Below, in pieces: positions 44,557 through 53,626 of a DNA stretch of 64,000 bases. The stretch spans positions 62,001 to 126,000 of the forward strand of contig JALHMZ010000006.1 in assembly GCA_022843785.1 (NCBI GenBank), written 5' to 3'. This stretch comes from Nitrospira sp. GTDB lineage: Bacteria; Nitrospirota; Nitrospiria; Nitrospirales; Nitrospiraceae. How positions within the stretch are numbered: position 1 is the first letter of the stretch; every line of letters begins with the position of its first letter. Made by a program: the position numbers and the translations under genes. Under the pieces are notes generated by a model that did no database searches, was not told where the DNA came from, and worked only from the letters and a program-made list of their open reading frames with translations.

Positions 44557-44925
44557 TCAAACTGCTCGAAACACGGCGAGCAGATCACTCAAGGCCATAG
44601 TCTTGTGTTTCAGCACAGCCCGCTCTGCTTTCAACGCATCCAGAGCAACCGCCTTAGCGGCTCCGCCCTCAAGACAGGCCATGATCAGGGCGTGAGCCCG
44701 ATCGCACTCCTGCTCGACCTTTGCTTTGACCACCTGATTGCCAGCCAGCAACTCCAGCGCAGCAATCCTGGTCGAATCAAGATGCGTCTGTAACTCGGCC
44801 TCTGGATAGTTGATGCGTGCTGCCTCGCTCACACAGCGATCCATGCTTTGCGCCAGAAAGAGATACAGTCTGGCCAATGTGTCCGTGACATCGATATGAC
44901 TATGAACAGCAGATTGGACATTCAT
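44557..44925 (-). CDS. helical hypothetical protein (122 aa)
   Basis: 122 residues predicted as an all-helical bundle (TLARLYLFLAQSMDRC, VVKAKVEQECDRAHALIMAC, ALDALKAERAVLKHKTMALSDLL). No signal peptide or motif recognised. GAAGGAG ribosome binding site precedes the ATG. Function unknown. Confidence 0.65.
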   Translation of the reverse strand: MNVQSAVHSHIDVTDTLARLYLFLAQSMDRCVSEAARINYPEAELQTHLDSTRIAALELLAGNQVVKAKVEQECDRAHALIMACLEGGAAKAVALDALKAERAVLKHKTMALSDLLAVFRAV

Positions 44926-44952
44926 GTTTCATTCTCCTTCCAGTTGTAAACA

Positions 44953-45180
44953 CTATTGCGTCTGGATCGTGGCTTGCACAGCCTGCGGTGACTGACTGCC
45001 TGCCCCCGGCACGGTCTTCGCGGAAAGACTCGGCTCCGATGTCGCCTGCGTCGACGCCTTCAGTTCCTGGATTGCCAGTGCGACATCCTGCTCCGTCGAT
45101 CCAAACCGGTCTCCCATCACCTTGATCGCCTGAGTGATCGCTTTTTTCATCTTCGTGATTTGTTCTTCGGGTGTCATCAT
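44953..45180 (-). CDS. small hypothetical protein (75 aa)
   Basis: 75 residues; charged helical first half (MTPEEQITKMKKAITQAIKVMGDRFGSTEQDVALAIQEL), Ser/Thr/Gln-rich second half. CGAGAGGTAA ribosome binding site precedes two tandem ATGs. No family recognised. Ends 27 nt before the next gene in the series. Confidence 0.6.
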   Translation of the reverse strand: MMTPEEQITKMKKAITQAIKVMGDRFGSTEQDVALAIQELKASTQATSEPSLSAKTVPGAGSQSPQAVQATIQTQ

Positions 45181-45360
45181 TTACCTCTCGTTTATGAATT
45201 GTTTTGGAACTCTGAGAAGAACTCGCCTTTCTGCACACACCAACGTTGAATAAAAAATAACCGACCCTGCTCTACTATTACCGTGAGCTTCAGAGCCTCA
45301 GAAACCTGCTGCATGTTCACACCTCCAACAGAACGCCTTCAGCAAGGCAACAACGCATGG

Positions 45361-45471
45361 CTACCTTGTTATTTCGTCAGCATACATATAGGTCAGAGTC
45401 AGGGCAACCGCCCACGCACTCAGATACGCGAGCAACAAGAGTTCTGTTGGCTTATCACGCCAAACACTCAT
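45361..45471 (-). CDS. 36-aa single-helix membrane miniprotein
   Basis: Frame ATG to TAG with GAGAGGA 5 nt upstream. Product MSVWRDKPTELLLLAYLSAW continues into a hydrophobic AVALTLTYMY and a short charged end, so it should be a single membrane helix. Too short for usual gene callers. Similar miniproteins occur at 45488 and 47328. Confidence 0.55.
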   Translation of the reverse strand: MSVWRDKPTELLLLAYLSAWAVALTLTYMYADEITR

Positions 45472-45487
45472 AACGTCCTCTCGGTGT

Positions 45488-45601
45488 TCAGCATTCTTGA
45501 CTCATTGAAACAGCCCGCGTGACCACGTTGATGATTGTCAGGATGACAACTGCTATCAAAAGACCTACAGGCGGGATTCTGTCCCGGTTCCTGACGATCA
45601 T
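45488..45601 (-). CDS. 37-aa single-helix membrane miniprotein
   Basis: ATG to TGA frame; a basic N terminus (MIVRNRDRIPP) then a hydrophobic helix (VGLLIAVVILTIINVV). GAGAGGGAGGG lies immediately before the ATG, directly after a five-copy TCAC tetranucleotide repeat on the plus strand (45611-45630). Confidence 0.5.
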   Translation of the reverse strand: MIVRNRDRIPPVGLLIAVVILTIINVVTRAVSMSQEC

Positions 45602-45610
45602 CCCTCCCTC

Positions 45611-45630
45611 TCACTCACTCACTCACTCAC
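45611..45630. repeat. TCAC tetranucleotide repeat (5 copies)
   Basis: Five perfect TCAC units. It lies at the -10 to -29 position relative to the ATG of the miniprotein gene on the minus strand, abutting its ribosome binding site. Confidence 0.8.
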
Positions 45631-45646
45631 TTCGACAACTGCGGGT

Positions 45647-45859
45647 TCATCTCATTCCTCCCTTCCCAAGCCTCATCACAGGTGATCCAGGGACCCGTGC
45701 ACGGTTTCGAATCGGCAGATCGTGACTCGCTCGATTGGCCTCAATTCCAGGGTCCGTCATTGCCCCACACAGCAGACAACGCCATCCAGCCACCACAGGC
45801 TGCCCCATATCTTTCATTTGGACGGCAATCAAGAGACCCTGGCAACGTGAACACTGCAT
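45647..45859 (-). CDS. small zinc-ribbon protein, paralogue 2
   Basis: 70 residues. MQCSRCQGLLIAVQMKDM then WRCLLCGAMTDPGIEANR give the two zinc-binding CxxC pairs; the tail is basic. Shares the M-x-C-x-RC-x-GLL, RC-xx-CG, D-xx-I-xx-NR pattern with 42938-43159 and 60567-60779. GGAGG ribosome binding site 4 nt before the ATG. Confidence 0.75.
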   Translation of the reverse strand: MQCSRCQGLLIAVQMKDMGQPVVAGWRCLLCGAMTDPGIEANRASHDLPIRNRARVPGSPVMRLGKGGMR

Positions 45860-45993
45860 GGCGCCTCCAATGGACCGGCTCTACAACACTCTCCTCAAGG
45901 TCGCGTTCCAGATCAGACACGCATAAATCGGACCTGAGGCATTTTCATGGAAGCAATACCACAATGCCTCTGCAATGATGGCCCATGGCCTGA

Positions 45994-46593
45994 TCATGCC
46001 ACGTCTCTTTCCAAGGAGACGGACACGCTTTTGGGCGGATGATTCGATGTGGCGATGTTGAAGACCGCTAAATTCAGATGCTGGAACTCCAGCCGCTTCT
46101 CGCGTGTCCGAAACGTACGATCCCCGATCGCCAGTAGCTGCTCCTTATTGAGGAACAAATCCCGCTTGTCAGATACCGCCCACTCGTATTCCCGCGTCAT
46201 CGCCAGAGCATCGACCGGACAGGCTTGGACGCACAGTCCGCAAAACAAACACCGTGTCATGTCCATCGAGTACTCTCGGGCGTATCGCTTCGTCGGTTCG
46301 CCCGGCACTTCGGCGCTCACCACCGCAATGACACGAGAGGGGCAGGCCGCTTCACAGAGATCGCACCCGACACACTTTTCAGTTCCATCGTCATAGCGTA
46401 GTAAGGCCAGCATGCCGCGATAATTATCCGGTAGAATCCGCTTCTCGTGTGGATACTGAAGAGTGACGGGTTTGTAGTGAATGAGATGGCTCATGGTCAA
46501 CTTCATTCCCACGGCAAGCTCATAGAAAGTGATCAGCTTGATCCAAGCCGTGAATCTGCTATACCGCCTTGACCATCGCTCGTTCAGCCTCAT
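45994..46593 (-). CDS. nuoI: NuoI-like 2[4Fe-4S] ferredoxin subunit (isolated)
   Basis: 199 residues. Two [4Fe-4S] motifs, CVGCDLCEAACPSRVI and CLFCGLCVQACPVDAL, with an N-terminal amphipathic/hydrophobic segment (LITFYELAVGMKLTMSHLI) and EKRILPDNYRGMLALLRYDDGTEKC, typical of NADH-quinone oxidoreductase subunit I. In complex I it relays electrons toward the quinone. No other nuo gene is in the window, so this is an isolated copy. Its ATG overlaps the stop of the PsiE-type gene by 4 nt, indicating translational coupling. Confidence 0.85.
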   Translation of the reverse strand: MRLNERWSRRYSRFTAWIKLITFYELAVGMKLTMSHLIHYKPVTLQYPHEKRILPDNYRGMLALLRYDDGTEKCVGCDLCEAACPSRVIAVVSAEVPGEPTKRYAREYSMDMTRCLFCGLCVQACPVDALAMTREYEWAVSDKRDLFLNKEQLLAIGDRTFRTREKRLEFQHLNLAVFNIATSNHPPKSVSVSLERDVA

Positions 46594-47207
46594 GCATATT
46601 CTTTCTTGGACCTGATAACCTGTGCGCCGGACTCTCGCAGGCGCCACTCTGTTTCCTCGCTCTTACGATCAGACCCCTGAACCACCTCAGACCCTGCGAT
46701 CGTGGCCGGCGGAGAGGATCGGCGCGAGACATACACCGCGACGATCAAAACCACCACGACAAGCACATTCGCTCCAAGATCCATGAGATAGCGGTTGAAT
46801 ACGAGGTCCGTCAGTTCGTCCATATAACTAATTTGGGCGCCGGTCGTCAGGATACGACGTGTCGATGCGATCACGCAGATGTACAAGAATGGTTCCAAAG
46901 CAATCACTTTGGTCTTGAGAAAATTAATGGTGGTCCTGAATAGCTCCAACAAGATGATGACCAACAAGAGGTCATGCACCAACCCAAGGACTGCGCGAAT
47001 CGCATCCGATTCCACTGCGATTGCGAAGACGTACCAAGCACGGACAAACAGCACCATGCTGATCGCCAGGAAACTTACTCCGGTCGTCAAGTAACCGAAC
47101 CCGTCGAGGGCCTCCATCATGCCGATCGTCCTGTCGCCCAGGACACGATCAAAGAACGGCCATCGGCTGGTTGGACCATTCCTATGCATTGCGACTGCTC
47201 TCTCCAT
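46590..47207 (-). CDS. PsiE-family membrane protein
   Basis: 205 residues with about four membrane helices (GVSFLAISMVLFVRAWYVFAI, LGLVHDLLLVIILLELFRT, LEPFLYICVIASTRR, NVLVVVVLIVAVYVS), the PsiE (phosphate-starvation-inducible E) pattern. The LLLVIILLELFRTTINFLK and FLYICVIASTRRIL blocks are diagnostic. The family is membrane-localised with unclear role. It is translationally coupled to the downstream NuoI-like gene. Confidence 0.82.
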   Translation of the reverse strand: MERAVAMHRNGPTSRWPFFDRVLGDRTIGMMEALDGFGYLTTGVSFLAISMVLFVRAWYVFAIAVESDAIRAVLGLVHDLLLVIILLELFRTTINFLKTKVIALEPFLYICVIASTRRILTTGAQISYMDELTDLVFNRYLMDLGANVLVVVVLIVAVYVSRRSSPPATIAGSEVVQGSDRKSEETEWRLRESGAQVIRSKKEYA

Positions 47208-47327
47208 TCTGTCTCCTCATGCACTGCAGGGATCCGGCACTCGAACACCTGAGCGACTGGCTTGCCAAAGACAGACACAGGCGCGATAGGCTTGCGCCAA
47301 ACTTCATCTGCTTGGCTAATCAGACAA

Positions 47328-47432
47328 TCAATACCGCCTATCTTCTTCTTCCTCTGGAATCGAAGCCCAAATCGTGATTCCCCACAGAAGCGCAACAATA
47401 CTAAGCAGCCCGTAAATCTGATACATCGTCAT
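47328..47432 (-). CDS. 34-aa single-helix membrane miniprotein
   Basis: ATG to TGA frame starting MTMYQIYGLLSIVALLWGIT, one membrane helix followed by an acidic/basic tail (EEEEDRR). GCGAGGTG ribosome binding site immediately upstream. Function unknown. Confidence 0.5.
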   Translation of the reverse strand: MTMYQIYGLLSIVALLWGITIWASIPEEEEDRRY

Positions 47433-47555
47433 CACCTCGCTTTCAGCTCCCCTTCGAATTTGCTCATTCATCCCTGCCCACGCACCGTCTCAGTCTCTCC
47501 GCTTCACCCCGATAGACGTGCGCTCCCCTTCGCGGAGGCCCTTCACCATACAAGT

Positions 47556-47858
47556 TCAGAATTTCGGCGCCGACCGAATCGCTTTTCTCGTCTCCTCTTG
47601 ACCTGCACAAGTCTGTTCGGCCAACATTCGTTGTCCGGCACTGGCGACACCGGGAATTCTCGCCATACAATCCTTCAGCGTATCCTCCGCTGCACCTGAT
47701 GCCAGTACGCTAAGCTCTCCTACCGGAGCCAGATCTATCGCTCCTTTCACGAGCGGGTCTGCTGGTTGAGCAGACTGAGTTGGCCATATCGACAGTCCTG
47801 CGAGCAGCACTGTCATCGAAACTACCCCTACATGTTTTGTTCTAGCCACAGTTCTCAT
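47556..47858 (-). CDS. secreted hypothetical protein (100 aa)
   Basis: 100 residues with a signal peptide (KHVGVVSMTVLLAGLSIWPTQSAQPAD). Mature part has two Cys (DCMARIPG and EQTCAGQEETR). GAGGAGG ribosome binding site 9 nt before the ATG at 47858; upstream in-frame ATGs are less favourable. Function unknown. Confidence 0.65.
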   Translation of the reverse strand: MRTVARTKHVGVVSMTVLLAGLSIWPTQSAQPADPLVKGAIDLAPVGELSVLASGAAEDTLKDCMARIPGVASAGQRMLAEQTCAGQEETRKAIRSAPKF

Positions 47859-48291
47859 CGCGATGTACCTCCTCATAATTCTTTGGACGGGTATTCTCAT
47901 TTGCTTCGGACAGACTCACGGGAGAGACCGGATGTAGCCGTGGAACCGTACACCCGCGACGAAGACGGAGAAGACACCACCACCATGGAATGCCACAGTT
48001 GCCTATAGCACTGTGGATTCGATGGGACTTGCGATTCGAAGGAGTGCCGAAGACTGAGGAATCAGACGCGCACGAGAGGGAGAGAACGCGCGAGAGATGG
48101 GACAGTCGACGTTACGTTGAACGTCACACACCATCCTACAGACTGGTAACGGTGGTGTCAACGACTCACGGGCAGGGAAGCTCTGTATCGTGATGATTCC
48201 GTAGGAGTATATTTATTTTTGGCAACGCAGCATGCATGGGATGATGCCACGATGCGTGATCCTACTGCCGCAAGACAGGGCCACTTCGTGC
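47859..48291. other. intergenic, no gene recognised
   Basis: No frame with ribosome binding site and coding bias. A/T content rises near 48200 (TATATTTATTTTTGG), possibly part of a promoter. No RNA gene seen. Confidence 0.3.
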
Positions 48292-48798
48292 CTAATACCG
48301 GCCCTTTGGTTCGAGCGGGACAGACGTCAATTCACGGTAGACTCGATGAAACTCTTCCGTCGTCAGGTCCGGGGCCTGCAGTTTGGCAAGCGCCTCCTGA
48401 TTGATAGGGTACTCGACCGTATCATCAAAATTCGATGAAGCAATCGTCACGAACCGTGGAGGGAACAACCGCTCAGGCAGAAGGATGCCGATGCCCAGAT
48501 TGTACTTGAGTGCCAGCCGGATCACCTCTCGCGCTTTGTCGGCTGGCACATCCCGGCCGAGTCCGATATTTTGCGGCGGTTGCCCTCGTTTGGCAAATTG
48601 GAAGTGGACATTCATCATGCCCGCTTCGGCAAACTCTTCCTTCAAAGCGGCGACCTGATTCCGATATTGATCCGCCAGTACCACCTCGACACGGCTCACG
48701 GCTTGAACGGACTCCCCAGCGGCAAATACCGCAGTTACACCGGCATCCATGAGCATAACGAGAAGCGCGCCGCTGATCAGTGATCGCCACAGGTTCAT
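48292..48798 (-). CDS. secreted hypothetical protein (168 aa)
   Basis: 168 residues with signal peptide (LISGALLVMLMDAGVTAVFAAGES). The mature protein has no cysteine; it includes VHFQFAKRGQPPQNIGLGRDVPADKAREVIRLALKYNLGIGILLPE, reminiscent of periplasmic domains that sense or bind small ligands, but no family can be named. Its 3' side faces the intergenic gap, and its start is about 85 nt from the multicopper oxidase stop. Confidence 0.7.
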   Translation of the reverse strand: MNLWRSLISGALLVMLMDAGVTAVFAAGESVQAVSRVEVVLADQYRNQVAALKEEFAEAGMMNVHFQFAKRGQPPQNIGLGRDVPADKAREVIRLALKYNLGIGILLPERLFPPRFVTIASSNFDDTVEYPINQEALAKLQAPDLTTEEFHRVYRELTSVPLEPKGRY

Positions 48799-48841
48799 CG
48801 ACTATATTTCCTCAGAGACAAAGACGAGAGGTGTGCAGAGG

Positions 48842-48876
48842 AGCGGCGGTGTCCCGTCAGACGGGACACCGCCGCA
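48842..48876 (-). terminator. hairpin terminator of multicopper oxidase gene
   Basis: GCGGCGGTGTCCCGT (48843-48857) pairs perfectly over 15 bp with ACGGGACACCGCCGC (48861-48875) around a three-base loop. It starts 8 nt after the oxidase stop on the minus strand. There is no long U-tract, but position and stem strength fit a terminator. Confidence 0.75.
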
Positions 48877-48883
48877 TGGATGA

Positions 48884-51800
48884 CTACTGCCCGATCATCG
48901 AGGTCGGTGTGGCGACTGCGTCACCGATTTGGTTCTCAGCCGTCTTGGTGGCTGGAACCTGTGGCGTCAGGTGCAAGATGCGCCGGTCCTCGACTGGAAG
49001 TACCTTGAAGAGTCCCCACTGTCCCGCATTGACATAAGCCGGACGTTGGTTCTTCCACAAGTAATCGCCGGCGATCCGGTTCGGTCCTCCGGCCCCGCCG
49101 GTCAGATAGGCGTTAATCACTTCCGACCCTCCGAACTCCATGGTGCTGACTTGATCGGCACCCTGCATATAGGGTTCGTGCGGCCATTCGTGACCATCGA
49201 CCGTGAACAGTTGGACCTGCTCACTAAACGCACCAAGCACGTGAATCGCTACCGGATCTCCCACGTGCGCCTGCAACAGCGGAGTCGAAGGCGTTTCCCC
49301 TGCTTTCACGCAGCTGAAGATTTCCGGAATTTCACAGCCCTTTTCTACCCGCCATGCAGTCGGCTCTGACCGGTAGTTCACCGCCGTAATGCCGGCGACC
49401 TGCTGAATGTACGGCATGAAGCTTACGCCGACGATATTATCCTCGTCCTGGAACATCAGGGAGAAATCTCTATAGTTCTTCCTGTTTTCATTGCCGGGCA
49501 CCGTCCGATCAACGATGACATCGGCTCGCCAGCTGCTCTTCATCGTAATATCGTCACCCGACACTGGATCGCGATACCGCGACCCCTTCGGCCCGACAAT
49601 GACCGATCCAAACAGACCGTTTCTCGGATTCTCAACCACGTTCCCCCAATCCTGAATGAGGGCGGCCAGTTCTCCGTATTCCGGATGGGCATAGTAGGTG
49701 TAGGTCTTGCTCTGCCCCGGACCGATTGTTTGATCGCCTGAGTTATTGCCGACATTGGCGCCGAACGAATCCTTTGGATCGAACGCCATCATGTCGACAT
49801 GGAACCCGGCGCGCTCTTTCGCCATCTCGTTCTTCAAATTGATCTTCAGGCAATCCCCGACGTTCACATGCAGCGTCAGCGGGCTTGGCTTGAGTTCACC
49901 AGCCTTGACACGTCCACGATCCCCTTCGAGCACATACATCTTGCCCTGCTCATTACCGAAGACCATCTTCCGTTCAAGGTCCACTTCCATCACACCAGGC
50001 GCTCCGTCATGGTACCGGATCTGCTGGTCAACCGCCGACACATTAAAGGACTTCACCGGCGCATCAGCCGGGCAAACAGAAGGAGCAGACTTCTGAATCT
50101 GCTCGCGGCTCGGCAAGGGCTTCAGATCGCCCTGCAATTCATCGAACACTCTGAAGATTCCCCAGCTACCTTCGGCAAAATGCGAGGCACGCCCGCTATA
50201 GTAGAGGTAATCTCCTGACTGTTTTTGCGGACCACCAGCCGCCGGAATCGCCGGATCATAACGCTCTCCGATCGCCAGGTGGATCGTGCTCCTCGGCATG
50301 GCGGTCGTCCCGTACCGTTCCATCGGGAACCAGTGTCCGGTCACATGCCATGTATGGACTTCGTTAGCTGAACCGACCAGGGCGCGCACGACAATAGGAT
50401 CTCCGAGGTAAGCGCGCAGCAGCGGCGTACCCGGATCACCGTGAATGCCGGACACGAACAACTTCGATGGATCTGGGTTGTTCATCAACCGCACGCTCAA
50501 CGGTTCGACCCGCATGCTGTATCCGCTACCGGTCGTTGCTTCGCCGCCATTGAGGAACCACATCGGCGACTTGTTGATCTTTTCAGGGAACTGATGCGAC
50601 GGCGGCCCGTCCACAGTGGTCGCTCCGATCCTCGCTTGAGGATTGTCGGTCGTAATCAGCTCCGCCGTTCGAGCATTGCTGTCCATGATATGCATCATGA
50701 CTTCCCTGAAACTGCCACGGATATGGGCCGACACCGGCTCCAGCGTATGGATGTCCGCGATGGGACCACTGCGGATTTCTTTGCCGGTAACCGGGTCATG
50801 GTAGGTCGACCGCGGCGGCTCGGTAATGAACGCAGAGAACAATCCATGGCCCCATGTATCCGTACCAAACACATGGTCATGCCAGTAGACGGTCCCCAAA
50901 TCCGCATCCACATACCAGCGCTCACGGATGAACTCCACGCTGGCGATATCGTCCTTCTTATGCCCGTACTTCAGCGGCGCATCGAAGGTGATCGTCTTCC
51001 CGTTGATGGTCTTGATCCGGGCGACTTCAAAGAACTTGGGATCATCCATCCCGACGCCCAACTCAATATTGACATGGAACTTCGACGGGTCTGCCACCGT
51101 AATACTACGCGCACCGGCCTTTGTATCGGCCGTCAACACCGTATTCCCCGGCAAGGGCATGCCCTTCTCCGGCTGCGGATCTTTCAGCATCGTGAAGGCC
51201 CGCAACGACATGTCATAGGAGAATCCGATCGTCGGACCATCCGATGCACTGGTATCGAACTGGAAGAAATGCGGGTGGAGATTGATCTTGTTCGACCACC
51301 CGGTTCTGGCATCGTCGGGAATTTCATTTTTGAAGATCACATCCACACAATCATAGACGTTGCCGCGAATCACCAACGGCACCTGCTTCTTTGGATCCTT
51401 ACGCACCTCAGCTTCTTCTTCATGCAACACGTAGATCATGCCGATGGGATCAACCAGAGCGGCGGAGTTCGCCGTCGCCGGCTTCAGCGTGATCGGCAAT
51501 GTAATGGAATGGGTTGTGAAGTACTTCCGCGGAGAATTCTCCGGGCATAAGCTCCACGGACCTTGCTCACCGGGCCTGGCCGGTTCCGTGCTCTTGGTGC
51601 CGTCCTCTCTCACATGGAAAGGCTCTAACCATGGCGCACCGCCGTGGTTCGGAGCAAACGGCGGACGCTTGCCGAGATGCGGACGGAGCCATGGGAACGC
51701 CAGTTTCCCGGTTTGCGGATCGAACGTGATCGGCGGACGCTTTAACGGAGCAGGCGAGACATAATCCGCCCACTGATGGGGCGTCTCCGGCTCATTCAAC

Positions 51801-53626
51801 GCTAATGAACCTTCCCACTTCCAATTCACCACCGTGGCATCATGCGCCTTGGCTTGCAGGACTTGATCCTCTGACTTGCCAGGCAGCCCTTGCGGCGGCA
51901 GCATGTATTCGACCCAATCCTTGATTGACACTTTCGCCGGATTGGCCTTCCAATCGGTCTTGTCCTTCGTAATTTCCCACTTCTTCCCGCCGTACCAATC
52001 CACCATGGTCCCGACCAGCTTGTCGGAGCTTACGGCCGGCTTGATCTTTCCTTTGCGATCCGGCAATTCCACGAGCGCCTTCATCACGTCGGTTTGGAAC
52101 CCCGGCGCTTGCAGCGTGTTGTATACACGCCAGAACCCCCACATGCCCGTGACATAGTGCTGCGGAATATGGCAGTGGAATACGAATTCTCCGGCCAATG
52201 CCTGCAACCCGCCGGATCCGCCCTCCGTCACCTCATCATAAATCTCCGACGGACCGATCGACTGCACGTCCAACCGATCTGACGTGTCGCTGATGTTAGG
52301 AAACTTCACCGGACCGTTCTTGGAGAGCGTCGCATCCAGCTTGCTGGTTCCAGGCTGTCTGGCCCAGCGGATCGACCCCCCGTGCAGATGGTGAGAATGC
52401 ACGATCTCGGATCCGCCGATCATCCGGAACGTCGCCGGGTCACCCAAATAGGAACGGGGAATCGTGGTGGCGGGATCACCGAATGTATAGGATCCATACC
52501 CCTGTGACTCATCGGCAAATCCGACAAGATGCTCTTGCATCTCAAGTCTGGTTCCGTGGGGCTCGCTACGATAGTTGAGCAATCGGGCTGCGGGACGATA
52601 GGTGTCCGTATGCGCATCGCGCTGCGGCAACATATCTCCCTTGCGGTTCAACAAGCGGAAGGTTTCATCGCCGGCCTCGTGATAGAAAATGACAAATTCT
52701 CGGAAATCCGATCCTTTTGCCACATCGATCATGGCTTCCCAGCCGCTCTTCATCTCTTCTCCGGTGAACGGACTGAGGAAGCGCGAGCCGCGCGGTTCAA
52801 CGACGAGCGATCCCAGCAAGCCCAAGGAGTACTGTTCGCGCGTGGCATGACTGTGAAATGCGAGGCCGCCCACCTGCTTATCGGGCTGGATATACCATTC
52901 GAACTCGGCGCTCTTTCCCGTTGCCACCAGCGCATCCGGGTTGTTGGCCGTCGCCGGCTTGCCGGTGCTGGCGACCAGCATCTGCGACCCATTGATGATC
53001 ATATTCGTGGGCTCACCGTCGATCTGATTGCGGAGCGTGATCCGCAAGCAATCACCTTGGTTCGCGCGAATGACCAATGGCTGAATCAGATCACCCTGCA
53101 AACCATTCGATACGGCACCGCCGGCGAAGGTCACATCTTCGCTCTCCCGTGCCGCCTTGTTCTTCTCTTCTTCCGCACGAACTCCCTTCACCTCTTCGGT
53201 CAACGCATACATGTAGCCCGGATAAAAATCGCCGAACCGATTCACGGTGATTTCGATATTGATCGCCGTAATATCGTAGGCCCGAACCGGTGCATGCGCG
53301 GGGCAGCGAGCGCCCTGCGTCACCTTCACTTTATCCGGGTCCTCGGCTACGAGCAGGATCCCCTGCTGCATGGCATGCGCGCCGGCCCCCTGAAACGGCC
53401 CCGTTGATTGAACCTGGCGTTCGATTTGCTCGATCGCCTTCGACATCTTGTCCTGCAACATCGGCCCAGCTTGCACATGAACCGGTTGGGCGACATCGGC
53501 GTTCGCGTCCTGCGCCGCATGCGCCTCGTGCGACATTGCCGCAAGAGCGGGCGTCGCCCCGATCAAGGCCATGCCGGCCGCAAATCCTAACAGCCCAGAA
53601 CATATCTGTTTTGTTGAAACACCCAT
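48884..53626 (-). CDS. very large multicopper oxidase (periplasmic)
   Basis: 1580 residues with a signal peptide (ICSGLLGFAAGMALIGATPALA). Multiple cupredoxin domains occur. Copper-site motifs in order are FHSHATREQ (about 258), HSHHLHGGS (about 410), FHCHIPQHYVTGMWGF (about 486; HCHxxxHxxxxM type 1 and type 3 ligands), HPHFFQFD (about 784), YWHDHVFGTDTWGHG (about 915) and HTWHVTGHW (about 1090). A later domain lacks the Cys ligand (ASHFAEGSWGIFRVF). It should oxidise a metal ion or organic substrate with O2 in the periplasm. Large size recalls MnxG-like oxidases, but the substrate cannot be told. ATG 53626 has TGGAGGAGG upstream. Confidence 0.88.
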   Translation of the reverse strand: MGVSTKQICSGLLGFAAGMALIGATPALAAMSHEAHAAQDANADVAQPVHVQAGPMLQDKMSKAIEQIERQVQSTGPFQGAGAHAMQQGILLVAEDPDKVKVTQGARCPAHAPVRAYDITAINIEITVNRFGDFYPGYMYALTEEVKGVRAEEEKNKAARESEDVTFAGGAVSNGLQGDLIQPLVIRANQGDCLRITLRNQIDGEPTNMIINGSQMLVASTGKPATANNPDALVATGKSAEFEWYIQPDKQVGGLAFHSHATREQYSLGLLGSLVVEPRGSRFLSPFTGEEMKSGWEAMIDVAKGSDFREFVIFYHEAGDETFRLLNRKGDMLPQRDAHTDTYRPAARLLNYRSEPHGTRLEMQEHLVGFADESQGYGSYTFGDPATTIPRSYLGDPATFRMIGGSEIVHSHHLHGGSIRWARQPGTSKLDATLSKNGPVKFPNISDTSDRLDVQSIGPSEIYDEVTEGGSGGLQALAGEFVFHCHIPQHYVTGMWGFWRVYNTLQAPGFQTDVMKALVELPDRKGKIKPAVSSDKLVGTMVDWYGGKKWEITKDKTDWKANPAKVSIKDWVEYMLPPQGLPGKSEDQVLQAKAHDATVVNWKWEGSLALNEPETPHQWADYVSPAPLKRPPITFDPQTGKLAFPWLRPHLGKRPPFAPNHGGAPWLEPFHVREDGTKSTEPARPGEQGPWSLCPENSPRKYFTTHSITLPITLKPATANSAALVDPIGMIYVLHEEEAEVRKDPKKQVPLVIRGNVYDCVDVIFKNEIPDDARTGWSNKINLHPHFFQFDTSASDGPTIGFSYDMSLRAFTMLKDPQPEKGMPLPGNTVLTADTKAGARSITVADPSKFHVNIELGVGMDDPKFFEVARIKTINGKTITFDAPLKYGHKKDDIASVEFIRERWYVDADLGTVYWHDHVFGTDTWGHGLFSAFITEPPRSTYHDPVTGKEIRSGPIADIHTLEPVSAHIRGSFREVMMHIMDSNARTAELITTDNPQARIGATTVDGPPSHQFPEKINKSPMWFLNGGEATTGSGYSMRVEPLSVRLMNNPDPSKLFVSGIHGDPGTPLLRAYLGDPIVVRALVGSANEVHTWHVTGHWFPMERYGTTAMPRSTIHLAIGERYDPAIPAAGGPQKQSGDYLYYSGRASHFAEGSWGIFRVFDELQGDLKPLPSREQIQKSAPSVCPADAPVKSFNVSAVDQQIRYHDGAPGVMEVDLERKMVFGNEQGKMYVLEGDRGRVKAGELKPSPLTLHVNVGDCLKINLKNEMAKERAGFHVDMMAFDPKDSFGANVGNNSGDQTIGPGQSKTYTYYAHPEYGELAALIQDWGNVVENPRNGLFGSVIVGPKGSRYRDPVSGDDITMKSSWRADVIVDRTVPGNENRKNYRDFSLMFQDEDNIVGVSFMPYIQQVAGITAVNYRSEPTAWRVEKGCEIPEIFSCVKAGETPSTPLLQAHVGDPVAIHVLGAFSEQVQLFTVDGHEWPHEPYMQGADQVSTMEFGGSEVINAYLTGGAGGPNRIAGDYLWKNQRPAYVNAGQWGLFKVLPVEDRRILHLTPQVPATKTAENQIGDAVATPTSMIGQ

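Noticed and set aside
47117..47398. 93-codon minus-strand frame near the PsiE gene
   Set aside because: Overlaps the PsiE start in another frame and has no ribosome binding site; the miniprotein at 47328 fits better.
50441..51550. 369-codon plus-strand frame
   Set aside because: Antisense to the multicopper oxidase, which has copper motifs in this span.
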